Source: Batrachochytrium dendrobatidis JAM81
Taxonomy: Eukaryota; Chytridiomycota; Chytridiomycetes; Rhizophydiales
NCBI RefSeq assembly: GCF_000203795.2
Contig: NW_006281114.1
Span: 1-64,000, forward strand
Direction: 5' to 3'
DNA length: 64,000 bases
Of the stretch, positions 45,843 to 57,900 are shown piece after piece. Within the stretch, counting starts at the first letter, position 1. The number at the start of each line of letters is the position of its first letter. A program made the position numbers and the translations under genes. The notes below the pieces were generated by a model. The model was not told where the DNA came from, did not search any database, and saw only the letters and a program-made list of their open reading frames with translations.

Positions 45843-47113
45843 ATGAGTTCAGGATTGAATGCATCTGGCAAAGATAGCTCTAAAGACAGCATTGATGATG
45901 AGATAGAAGGACCGTATAGTGATATTATGGCATTATCAAGAGTAAATACCGACATGAACCTTGAGCAATTGGCAGCTACTCCATCCAAAGTTGACAGTAC
46001 CAATTCTACAGATGCTACTGGCATCATTAATGTTGTGCAAGCTACCATCAACACTAGTGATTTAGATGAGGAGGGGAGAATGATTATAGACAAGCTGTAT
46101 CAAATACCCAAGGTACCATTTCAAATGGAATCAACCTGCTACGAATTCGTGCAGATTATCCTCGGTCATTTAACAAGTCTATTTTTACTATTTCAGTATG
46201 ACAATACGAATCTGACTCCTTTATTTGATTTCTGTTGTATAGTTTGAGCCATTTTTAAGATCATCTCTGGTACAAGACCAGCCATTCAAATGGGCCAGTT
46301 TGTTTGGATCTTTGGCTGCTCGTAAACACTCTGGGTCAATTCACCCTAGTTGTAAGTAGTTAACCCGACCAATTTGTAAATGATTTCATCTTGACACCAA
46401 CCTTTTGCTTGTGAAAGTGACAATCAGTCCAGAACCCTTTATCAAGATTGCACATGCATTTCAAAGACATTTATGTCAATCTTCATCTGAACTATGTAAA
46501 GATCAGGTAATACAATGGTAGTTATGCAAGTGTCTGTTTGATATAGATGAGCGTGTATTTGCTGACAGTATATAAACAATGCCAGAAACGGTTGGAAAAC
46601 AACATACTCAAGCTGGATCAATTTTCTGCTATGGTGGCCAATACTATTGCGCAGCGGTATGTTCATATAAGATCTGCAGTAGATCAATTTACTCAAGGTA
46701 ACTACACCATGTTGGATTGCCTGGTTAGTTTGGTTTGTATACCTTGACATTCAGCTATATTTAGCTGATTTGGAGTTTGATGGAATTCAACAACCCAACT
46801 ATCATTTATAGTAAGCAACGTGCGGAGTCAAAGTCGCAAAACCTTGCAAATTCTAGATCGACTAGTCAAATCTATATCAGCACTTGATCCTCATCTCCCA
46901 CCCGATCTTCGACTTAAAAGTCCGAAAACCAGTGCACTTTTCCCTACCCTATCCAGAATGATGCAACACCGCACTCGACAGGAAGCCGAGCGCATACAAC
47001 GGCAAACTCAGATCTACGAGGTGCCAACACAGCCAGACACCACCAGTCTCGATGCATCGGTTACTGAAGACGATACCACTACCAAGTCTACTCAGCACGA
47101 AGAGTTACAATAA
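45843..47113 (+). CDS. BORCS5: BORC complex subunit 5 (BORCS5/loh12cr1) homologue
   Basis: BORC sits on lysosomes/vacuoles and couples them to Arl8 and kinesin. Five exons: 45843-46112 (acidic/polar start, ends DKLYQIPK), about 46243-46353 (FEPFLRSSLVQDQPFKW), about 46420-46507 (SPEPFIKIAHAFQRHLC), then a coiled-coil exon with KRLENNILKLDQFSAMVANT and YVHIRSAVDQFTQ, and a final exon SRKTLQILDRLVKSISALDP HLPPDLRL read to 47113. The blocks IPxFxPxLxxxL, the heptad-rich middle and LLDRLNxLLPxxxRL-like end match animal BORCS5. The known N-terminal myristoylation signal of animal BORCS5 (MG) is absent here: it starts MSSGLN. Intron ends between the coiled-coil exons are approximate. Confidence 0.8.
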
Positions 47114-47267
47114 ATAGTCTTCATTAAGCAGCACATGCACCAATTCCAAAAAGTAATCTGATGTGAACTCAACGTGTCATTCAGTTTGTAAAATAGCTTA
47201 TTAGATTGCAGTTGCTCAAGCAACGATGGTATCTTTGAAAAGATAAAGGCGCAGGTTGCATGCATTA

Positions 47268-47880
47268 TCATTTGTGATACTCTTTGTCTAGTTGAGCAGA
47301 TATACGAATTTTGGCAGCATTGTATTCTGCTTCACGCTCAGACAGCGGTTTTTGCATTGCTGAATTAGGTGCAGTGGCAGATGAGACTACTGATGGAGTC
47401 AGCGACTGTGCTGGAGGATTGGGATTCCGTTTCAACAGCTTAATCTAATACAACGCTGTAATCAGAACTCAATCACATTCATTGAATGATTTCAGACAAG
47501 ACTTGATATTACCTGTGGGACATACTCTGTCCTTGAACTGCCTGAATCTATAGCCACTTGGAACCCACCAGTGAAGGATGCACTTTTGTCTGCATTACTA
47601 TCCCAACTAGACACATTTAAATAAAGAGGTTATATACATTTATATACTACTGATCAACTATACTAGACTATTACCACATACTTGTCTGTTGAGGATGTAG
47701 TAGTAGAAGCAGTACAACGCATATGTTGTGGAACAACAATAGACTCGACATTTTCCCACTTGAATCAAGCAGTTAGTAACATATTGACCAGAATACAAAG
47801 TGTGTAAAGCGTACCTCGTCTTCCTGTTCTGTGTGGACAGAAAGGTCTTGAGTAACCGCATCACTCCGAGTGTTGGCCAT
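47268..47880 (-). CDS. Small SUZ-domain protein (SZRD1-like)
   Basis: Start ATG 47880 (MANTRSDAVTQDLSVHTEQE), four short exons, about 125 residues. The second exon starts WENVESIVVPQ, and the last exon carries the SUZ signature: IKLLKRNPNPPAQ, then KPLSEREAEYNAAKIRI. Human SZRD1 has the same order (acidic start with W, IxILKRP, then LxxREAEYxxARxRI). SUZ domains bind RNA. Too short for the gene-finding length cut-off as one frame, but the exons join naturally. It shares a 121-bp divergent promoter with the RhoGAP gene. Confidence 0.75.
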
Positions 47881-48001
47881 GTCCGATTCCAGTCGAGATA
47901 ACACTTGGAATCGTTACAATCGTCAAATTTACCTGATGGCTCGCTGATGGTTCGTTGATGGTCTGTTGCTTAAAAAGCTGTCATTTGGTCTTTATTCGCC
48001 A
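47881..48001. promoter_or_regulatory. 121-bp bidirectional promoter, SZRD1-like / RhoGAP
   Basis: Only 121 bp separate the two divergent start codons, so both promoters must lie here or in the transcribed parts. It contains near-direct copies of GCTCGCTGATGGTTCGTTGATGG-type 10-mers (GATGG repeated). Function inferred from position. Confidence 0.5.
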
Positions 48002-51000
48002 ATGCATTTTCAGGATTGGTTTTGGGGTGTTCCGGGTGGGTTGTATTGACGAGTCTGATTTGTCTTGTGTTCTTCAAGACAATCATTTCAAGACTCGAGT
48101 CTTGGCTATTTGTTGGACTCGCTCATACTAATCTTGTTATTTTGTATTAGATAACCCAATACTCGGGGTTTCTAAACTGCACGCTCGACTGGTTGCTGTA
48201 AGCTGTTTATGTTGTCAATTGGACATCAAGTCTTCAAGACATTGCTAATGTGGCACTTGTTATCTGCATGGATGGCAATATGATTTTCAGATAACTGCTG
48301 TCAAAAGCATCCTGCCATTCCTTTTTACTAAAAATATTGAATGCGTTTATTTTGTAGGATATTGTTCAGGTTGAAGAGTTGTTGAGTTTCTTTCAGCAAC
48401 GCATTGCTGCCGAGGAATACTATGCAAATCGTCTGGCTGATCTGGCTCGAAAACCATTACGGCCTGATGGCTTTGGTCAGGACGATTCATTGATTGCTAA
48501 TATATTTTGTACATACCAACAGGTATCTTATTTGGTCAGGGTCGACTTGTTTGCTTTGAAAAGTGAATCTAATTCATCCTCGACTGTATCCATGTATATT
48601 GAATGGATTGAACTCGCTTGATATTAGGAAATGCATTCACTTTCAAACTCGCATCAAGACGTTGCAAGCAAGATTTCTAAAGTACTGCTGCCATTAAAAC
48701 AATTCAACGAAGATGCTCGTAAGATATGTTTTCCAAAAATGGACAGTATTGATGCACTTGCCAAACAGTACCATGTGGCCCTTGCTCAAGTTCAAACGCT
48801 TAGACAGCTATACAAGCAAAAAAGCATCGAGGCTGCAGAAAAAACTACCAGGTTCAACGAATCTCCCATATGTGGAGATATGCCTGTCATGGAAATCATG
48901 ATTAATGTCGGATTACGATCCTTGACTGTGAGCGAGTTTAATGATTTTATTGCCGAAATACAGCGCGACGTCAAGTGTACTGTAAGACATTCTTATTACA
49001 AATGCATCATGGAATACAAGTACTTGTGTTGCTGTTTCTATACCATCTTGATCATCTTGCAAATTACTGACAGGCTTTTTACCATGTAAAGGATGTGGGC
49101 TCAATATTGGGGGCTTACAAATCCTGCTATTTAGGAACAGATATGCTCCATTACGTAAAGACAAAGTGCAGACTTGACGAAAATGATGCTCTTGCATTTT
49201 TCAATGATCTTCACTCTAGTGGTTTCATTCGCGCCATAAATGGCCGTTTTGCCACTTTTGTTCCTTCACTCAACTACCAGTGGAAACGATCAGTATATGA
49301 AGTCACCAATGAAGTTCCACATCGCAAAGCGATTCGCGAAGCCGAGAAAAGCGAACGTGAGTACAAAAAAAGTATCATGCAAGTCGAAACTCTTCGACAA
49401 TCGCTTGATATTTTGTCGGCAGAATTCATGGACATTATCCAGAAAATTCTAAGTGAGCGGATTCGCACTATCAAGGATGTTCTATCGACTTGTGCAGAAA
49501 CAGAGAAAATTCCTGTTCATATTATTCGTGGTATTCAGGAGCGTTTGTTTTTGTTTTTGGAAACCCTCGATGCTGATAAAGAAACTCAGGTACTTGCTGA
49601 ACGCGATCGTACCGGTGTGCGACCGTCCATTCCCCACTTGTTTGAAAGGTATTTGCAAGGACCAAACGATGTGGTACGTTTTGCACAATGGACTGCTTAT
49701 CAAAATCTGTAGAATGACTGGAAGCTTATATCTGTTATGCCTAGATATTTGGTCTGGATCTAGATGTATTACACTCCAAAAGTGGATATCGTGTACCAGC
49801 AATACTGAGAAAAAGCTTCAAATTTCTTGACGATATTTCCGAAACAACCATTGAAGCTCAATCACCAGAAAACTCCTCGGCTCTATCACCAAGAAAGCAG
49901 CCTCACAAGCATCTAGAGTTTTGGCAAGTTGTATACGCTTTAAACCATTTACACGTGTGAAGATTTTGATTAAATATGCTGCTGTTTAAAATAGAGTTTT
50001 GACAGCTATTATACCCTTTGTGTTTGAATTGGAATTATAGGCTGCTTCCTATTCAAAATCTTGGCAGTGTCATTGCACTTCGAAATGAGCTTAATTCTGG
50101 AAAGGTGAGGGCGAAAACCCTTCGAAAATATCCACCATCCGCCATCATAGGTGCGATTCGAATATATCTTATGGAGCTTCCTAGTTCTGTTTGCAGGTAA
50201 TAGATTATGATGGCTTTTTAGCTTTGATACAATATTGACAATGCATTTATATTGAACTTGCAGTCACGATTTATACGAACCCTTGAAATTACTGTATTTA
50301 TCCAGTGAGTTATTTTGTGACTGTAATCATAAAGCAATCATCATTTGTGGCACAAATCTAACTACCAGCTGTGTATTCAATTTTTGTAGAATCTGAGGAT
50401 GTGGGCATTATGCGACTCAACTCGCTTCGAAGTCTTCTTGCAACAATGTCATCGGCTCACTTTCATACGCTCTCATTTTTAATCATTCGTATTCGATCGT
50501 TAGTTTTTGTTTGCTGATTTTAATGTATATGATTGGTTGAATGTACTAACATGCTTGATATGTTCAATTCTGCAAACTATTTGTACTTTAGTTTGATTTC
50601 TGACTTGGATCCGTTGGACTCGCGCATTACCGATTTGGCGATTGCTCTTGGGCCTTACTTTCTTCGTCCCGAGGTAAGCATGTGTGATATTTGCATGAAT
50701 CAACTCATTGCAATCTGCAATTCAAGCTTTTGCTTGTTTATTAATATGTTTGTATAGGTTGAAAATTCGGTTAGTGTTCATGACAAGCATCGTGGCCGTC
50801 TTTTGCGAGTAAGTGTCGTTTACTTTCAACAGTTTGCGCTTGATACATGAGATGTACCTTTAATATTTGTAAACAATCAGGATCTACTTGTACATTACGA
50901 TGACATTATTTCAGTCGACATTCTTTCAACAGCTAATTCTGCGGAGGATCTGCCAGATGGAGTTGGTATGACTGCAAAATCACCCAACGAGCTGGATAGC

Positions 51001-51639
51001 GATGGAGACGATGAAGAAGAACAGCAACTGATTTCGCCAACTCTGTCCTCTGCTGATTCAGAAAAAAACAGAAAACTGTCCATGTTCAGTGCAAGCGGAA
51101 GCTCCTTTAAAGCATCTTTAATTGCCAAACGATCTGAAACTCGTCTGAGTATAGATATTCAACCTAAACAAACAAATTCTACTCCTAATCTGATGGATGC
51201 ATCAAGAAATCTAAACCGGGCTTCTGCTGGTCAGGATGGCAATGGAGTTGTCGGTGATATGTTTTCTGTTGCTAAACGAGTTGGATCATCTTGGTTTACC
51301 CAAGCTAGTGATGTGTCGCAGATTTTTATTGCACCATCCTCGCAGCCAATATCAGCAGTTCCTAGTGTATCTCAGCTGCAATCTACAACCTCTACCCAAT
51401 TACCTGGCAATGCGGATCTTAAACCTTTAAATAACGATTCAAATACAACGACTGACGCAGATGTTTTTCAAACAGTGTTTAGCGATGCTTTAGGAACCGA
51501 CTTATGCACTGCTCCAAAAGCTGTGTCTAATCATTCTGGACATTCTACTGTAAAGTTTTCTGATATTATATTAAGTGACGAATCTGACATTGAAGTTTAC
51601 GGGAAAACCTCCAATGTTCCTACCGCTCCATTTTCATAA
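48002..51639 (+). CDS. F-BAR/DEP/RhoGAP protein (Rgd2-like)
   Basis: A GTPase-activating protein for Rho/Cdc42-type GTPases that bends or binds membranes. Exon 1 is 48002-48035 (MHFQDWFWGVP), exon 2 48151-48197 (NPILGVSKLHARLVA), then from about 48359 DIVQVEELLSFFQQRIAAEE and YYANRLADLARKPLRP: the F-BAR start. Helical F-BAR sequence continues to about 49000, then a DEP domain (LGTDMLHYVKTKCRLDENDA, FFNDLHSSGFIRAINGRFAT), the second F-BAR half, and the RhoGAP domain from about 49750: RVPAILRKSFKFLDD, the Arg-finger FELELYRLLPIQ, LRKYPPSAIIGAIRIYLMEL and the end DLDPLDSRITDLAIALGPY. A Ser-rich tail of about 200 residues closes the protein. The DEP insertion inside F-BAR is the Rgd2 arrangement. 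About a dozen exons. Confidence 0.88.
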
Positions 51640-51815
51640 ATGCTTGATAAATGCCATGTATTTGGCGAAACCTACAGCTGCTTGCAATTCGATAGATTTT
51701 TCAATGATTTCATTGATTTGAAACCCATTGAATTCTGATGGCAGATTTCCATAACCTATCACAGACAAAAAACTAAATATATCAACTTTATTAACTCAGT
51801 CTCCGCATTATCTTT

Positions 51816-54318
51816 TTATTTCAAAAGAGAGCTGACAACACTTCTCACATTCAGCTTTCTTAAATCCGTGTAAGTCTGTCCAGTGCCTACAAACAAAATA
51901 GGTTTACCCGTTGCGTACGTCATTGAAAGTGCTGCACCGACTTTGTCATCGATTGTGTCAAACTTTGTCAGAATCATCCCATCGATTTGACGGGGTTCAC
52001 GCATTCCAGAAAAGTCGCGAAAGGCTTGGTTGAATTTAGTAAGTTGGTCCACGGCACCATTGCCCACAAGTGCCTCGCCAACAAAAAGAATCTTGTCCGG
52101 GTTGTTGGTGGAAATCAACTAAATTTGGCAGTTGAAGAATACACCAAACATTATATAAAAAGGTAAACTTGGGCAATACCGGGAAATAAATAATGGGTCG
52201 AGTCATACCTTGGCCAAAGCCCGCATCAATGGTTCGTTGTCTTGCATTCGACCAGCAGTATCTATAAGTACAATATCGTATCTTTCCAAAGTAGCTATAC
52301 AATAAACACAAATAGTGTCAATGCTTCAGCTAAATCTAGCTTTAATGCACACGGAAACTATTGCTTACCATATGCAATGGCTTCTTTTGCAATTGCAGCA
52401 GGATCTTTTCCATATCCACGATCAAATAGATCAACTACAGCACCCTTTTCAAGTGCTTTGAGATTTTTTACATGCACACGCAGCTGCTCCACTGCTCCAG
52501 ATCGAAACGTATCACACGCAGCAATCAATACTCGTTTCTTATTCTGCAACAGCCAAAAGCAGATTTTGGAAAGATTGGTGCTTTTTCCTACGCCATTGAC
52601 ACCCACAAACACAAACGTATAAGGGCGACCAACATGGCTTGATGAAAGTCTGTTACCACTATGGCTCTTGTTGTTCACGGCATTGATTTCACGCAAAACG
52701 TCTGTAGATGTGCTCGGTGTAAGAATACGACTGAGCGCAATCTCCATAAGCTCTTTAATCGTGGTGTTCAAAGCTTTAAACGGACCAGTCTTTTTCCCAA
52801 TCAAACCAGATTTTACAGAATCGCACAATAGAGATGCAATATCTGCCGCTACATTTTTGTTGATCAAGTGCTCCTTGATTTTAATCAGTGCTGGCTCTAA
52901 ATCCACCTCGGTAAGAGTGCGTGCTGATACCCATTTTGAGAAAAATGAAAACAAGTCACCTCCCGATGTGCTAGATTTTGAAATAGTTAAATGTGCAGTG
53001 GAACTGTCTTGATCCTTTGCATCATCACTTTCATTCTCGCTTGCAGTCTCGGCGGGTCTGTCTATGTCCAGTGCTTCATACGATCCATCTGCACTTCGTG
53101 TGCCCAATGAGTGGCCCACCTATACCAAAAATCAGTTCAACTTTTTAAATAAAAATGCAAACACCACTAATGTATACGCACTAAATTCAGCAACACAGTT
53201 TCGCTATCCTGCTTTGAATCGCTAAAATCTAATTTCTGATTGCTATCAACAGACATGGAACCACCCGCAGCATCCCATGCACGCATCTGTTTTTCCTTTT
53301 TTGCCAATGACGGCGATGCAGTCTCTGATACAAGTGGTTTTGATTTCTTTGATGTATTTTTACGACTAGATACACCACGCTTGGCCAGTTTCTCTAGTTT
53401 TAAAGCCAATTCATCTGCTTTAGTTTGTGTAGTCGGATCTCCAGAAGCAGCATCCAAAGATACAGATTCTGATACTGCCAAGTCTGACTTTTTTTGCTGT
53501 GATCCTTCAAGAGTGTTGGTGTACTTGCGCGATTCCTTGAATGATCTAGGCACCTTTGCCTTTTTAGACTAGATAGTCACACCATAAAACAGTCAAATCC
53601 CCATACCAAAAATGTTACTGCCATATATACTAGTTCAAGATGTTTCAACATGCATTCAAAAATTCCAATCCAGAATTATCCATCTGTGTTTCTCAATAAC
53701 TGAGTAGGTATCTACCTCTTTAGCCTTTTCCTCTACAGCATCTAGGATTGTATCAAATACGTCATCAAACTCGGCATACTCGTCAATATGAGAAATGTCG
53801 CCAATAATATTTTTGAAGCGGCTACAAAATGTAGATTTGATGGCTTGGAGCAACTCGTCAATGTATGGAAGCGACAGCACTTTTTGATGAACAGCCTACA
53901 ATTGAATTGATTCAGTATATGTGATTGCATGGAACGAAATCAGCTTGCCAAGGACAATATAGTGGACATGGCATGCAGTGATCTTGCATGTTCAATACCA
54001 AGGCTTGGATACCAATACACATGAATTTATTTCCCAAATACTAATCCAGATATATCTTTTGAAAGTCTTGAACGTACAGGTATAGAATCTACCGGATATC
54101 AAACCACATACCACAAACACCAAACCCACTTCGTTGGCAAATGTCCATTTCAATAGGAACGGGTCAACAAGGTACGCATCCTTTCCAGCCCGTTCTTCCA
54201 GAAGCACATTGGATATAAGAGCATTGACTAGGTCGAGCGTATTCGACTGTGTAGAAAAGAGTCTTCTAGTCCACAGCACTGCACCTCCTTGAGTGAGAAT
54301 TGTTATTTGGTCGATCAT
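51816..54318 (-). CDS. SRPRA: Signal recognition particle receptor subunit alpha
   Basis: ER docking GTPase for SRP-ribosome complexes. Start ATG 54318 ([20 protein letters not shown]), the SRX longin domain that binds SRP-beta, continuing [12 protein letters not shown] and [11 protein letters not shown] charged Lys/Ser linker follows (exon 53553-53167). The NG domain has the N-bundle, then G1 [34 protein letters not shown] (G2/insertion box), a TAGRMQD-type G3 exon at about 52240, and G4 [20 protein letters not shown] with G5 [13 protein letters not shown]. Family C-terminal helix ends SSLLK. Six or seven exons. Fits the usual ~600-residue length. Confidence 0.95.
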
Positions 54319-54363
54319 ATCTTGAGAATTGAATTCAAAACCACCAAAAGTCACCACCAGAAT

Positions 54364-54880
54364 TGGATTTGAAGACCAAGTAAAGTGGATTTTGTATGGA
54401 TTTTGAATGTTTGAGAATCTTTCATGACTGAATCTTTCTTGTTTTCATACTAAAGATTGGCGTAATAAACACTCGATTTTTTGGTGGTTGCGATGGCTCA
54501 ACACACGAGCTCATTCTTTATTATAATCGAGTGTTTGTCTTGGTAAGAATGAGCAATATGGAGTTGTGGAGTTTCAATCCTCGCGCCGTGTGTTGCTTTG
54601 TGGAATAAAGTGTTGTTCAAAATAAGATATGCGTTTGAAAATGTTCCATACTCATCGCACAATATTTGTAATGGTCGGTTTGAAAAAAGGAAAGTGGCAG
54701 ATTAAGCAATGTTGAGTGTAGAAATTATTGGAACAGGAATACAAAAATGATCAGACCAGTGAGCTAAAATTCAAAAAACACAATCTTTTCCAACAAGATT
54801 GGTACCAATCAAACATGAGACTGACGGTTTATTATGTACTTGACCACTCTCGGTGTCCATCTTACGTGAATACGGCTTTA
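54364..54880. mobile_element. Inverted-repeat (MITE-like) element, copy M7
   Basis: The right end is clear: CATGAGACTGACGGTTTATT (from 54813) and then TCCATCTTACGTGAATACGG followed by CTT-TA (54880). The left end is decayed (CCAAGTAAAGTGGATTT near 54375). It spans the gap between the SRP-receptor start (about 46 bp from the left end) and the sorting-nexin stop codon (34 bp from the right end). Confidence 0.5.
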
Positions 54881-54914
54881 AATCACAATATCAACATGAT
54901 CGAATATTCAATCG

Positions 54915-57900
54915 TCAACCATACTCACTCACAATAGTGTCTAAAAACACATCCAGCAGTTTGTACATCAAACTCTTGTTTAAAGTAACGCTTTGAAGCA
55001 TTTCAAAACATCGGATTGCTCCTTGAGTAGCTATATCTGCCCCGAGAACTCGAAAAAACACTTCTGGAATAGCTTGAATAATTTTGGTTTTGGCTTCGAT
55101 CCGGATAGAGTGTTGACGACTCGGTGAAATATAAGGTACTCCACCTACAAGGTACTTATAAAACGGGACCGTGCTTCGAAAAGAAGCCGGAGCTGGGGTG
55201 GACAAGCCTGTTTGGGGGTTGGTTGGGGAAAATAAAGTCTCCAGAAACCATGATATAGAATTACCCTTGAGCATGTTCATTAACAGTATAGAGATTCGAC
55301 GATCGTTGCTAAATAGTATCAAGCAAAGCATAAACACAGTTTGTAAAGCAGTATTAAATTGTTAGATAGTGAATTGGACAGGAAACATCAATCAACTCTC
55401 TAGAACTTACAATTCTGATGCATTTGTACCACCCATAACTTCCATTAGTAGCATTGACGCTGTGCTTCGCTTCAACCAATGATTCTGTTCTTTAAAATCA
55501 AACGCTTCCATCAGCAATGCACACAAGGGATCAATCAACGGTTGTACAAACGAGTTTGATAAAATCGGATCATTCGGATCATCTAGTCCACTAACATCAT
55601 CAGATAGCAAGTCTGGCAAATGACCACCAGCCCATGTGTCTTCATTATTGGAATCGTCACTGGAATCGCTCGTAAACTTGGAAACATCCACGCCGTTGGA
55701 GTTTAAAAGACACGAGTCATTGTATTTGGTGGACGGTGAACGTGATACGAATGCTCGAACTGATGAATTGGTGTCTGCATCATCGTCCACATCAACAACT
55801 CCATCACTAGCTTCTGCCTCATCCGTTCCAAAACTGTCTTCGTCGTTAAAATCATCACCATCTCCGTCGTCTGCATCTTTGTTTTCACCAAACCTATTCA
55901 CCGTTGCTTTTGCTGCAGACGCACCGTCTTTTCCCCATTTGCGATGCCGACTACCATTAAAAAATGAAGCCAGATGCACTTTTCGAGAAGAATTAATCGC
56001 CGTGGTACTACTAGTACCCTGCACAAACGGATTTACCGCAGAAACACTACCAGCCGTCGTGTCAAGCGGTACAGTCAATCCACTGCTGTTGGAAAGTGAA
56101 TCGTTTCCTTCAGATTTTATTGCTTTGAGGGGTTTTGAAGCCAGCTGTGCCAGTGCCATGGCAACATTTCGTGATTTTCTCCGAAGTAAATTCTGGGCAG
56201 GCGCTGAATAGTTTTGTGGGCCGGTTTTTGTAGATTCTACATGGGATCTAAAAAGTCCCTTACGACGCACAGACTGGTAAGTCGATGATAAAAAATCACG
56301 CAAGTAGTCAGATTGACAAATGGATGGATTGTCAATAAGTCGGCGGAGATAGCGCTGAAGAGCTATCATACGTGCATTCCGTCTAGCTTCTTCTTGCTTA
56401 TTAGAGAGCGAAAATACTCCGAGATGGTGTTTTCCGGGAAAATCAAAATCGGCAACAATGGGAAAGGTTTCTTTTAATTTACGATGTAGTGCATCAAAAT
56501 CGCTATACCGTCGCTTGACTGTCCATCCTGTTTTTTGATCAATGCGTTCAATTTGAATCAAGTAGTAAATGACACGATAGCTGCCAGTAGCTGCAGTAGA
56601 CATATTAGTAGAACTTGCATTCAATGCACCACTACCAAACCCTAATGCATTACCGCCAAGATAACTGCGTGAATCATCCCGGGGATCAGTAGAATCTTCA
56701 TCAACAGTTTGGAGATTAATACTACACTGCCCAGGCACAATTGCTTCTCGTTGCTCTTGACTCTCGTATTTGGCTTTCTGGCGCGACAGCTCGCCAATAT
56801 CTAAATGCAATATTTCTTTGGTGTGATCAAGAATATTCAGCACAGTTGCTCGGTGCGACACTGGTATATCGGCAGTCTCTTCATCGTTGCTATCTATATT
56901 AGTCTGGCTATCTGCATTTTTTTGATTCAAATAATTGATATGCCAAGATATCATATCAATGGTATCAATCTGTAACATGACTTTATCGATATCGTCCTTG
57001 ATTTTTTGAAGTTTGGTGATGCTTGTAAGTAGTTCTCCAGGCGCAGGCAAATCTACATCTTGGTCCTGCTCTTTAACTGTCAATCCACGTCCAAGTTCTG
57101 AATCATCAATGAGATCACCACCATCAATAATATTTGCCTCTTCAAGTGTGATAATATCAGAATCAAGCGCATTCATATCAAACACTGACTGCGCATTGAT
57201 CCCAGTACGAGCGTTTGAAATCACATGGTCAGGCTTTGACGTCACAATAACCCCACTTTGAACAGTTCGCTTGGTAACAATAAGCTTGGCTGCAGCAACA
57301 TCGAGTTCATAGGTTAATGCAGTCATTAGTGCGCTTTGATAAAAGTTCCGTAGCTTTGTGTCATCCAGCAAATCACCAGCAGCCGATTTACTAACTGAAG
57401 CAAAAGGCCCACCCATTTCACCAGCTAATCCTGAACCTGATTCCCGTGTACCACTTACTGAACCACCAGCAGTTGTAAAACCTAGGTTGACAGGAAGCAA
57501 TCCAGAGGCGGAAGGGTTGCTTGGATTTTTTACTGAAGATTGGTTAAGAACATTCAGATTTGCAGTTGGATGGTTAGACGTATTATGTGGTCCTAATGCT
57601 ATATCCGTTCCTCGGTCACGCTGAGCAACTTTGGCCCGTTCGCGCTCGCTCAACCATCTAAAATAAGATTCTGAATGCAAAAATGCTTTAAATAACTTTT
57701 CCAAATCGGCTTGTACTGTCTGTTGAGCTAACGTGACACAGTTGTAATCTTCATCATTTGCTTCATGGAATGAGTCATTCATATCAGATCGCAAAAGTGG
57801 TTTGAGATAACGATGAAAGGATTCAATCACATTCTGTGGGACCTGAATCTGTGCAGCAGTTGGTGGACAAGGTGCTAGGTAAGTGCGAAATATACGCAAA

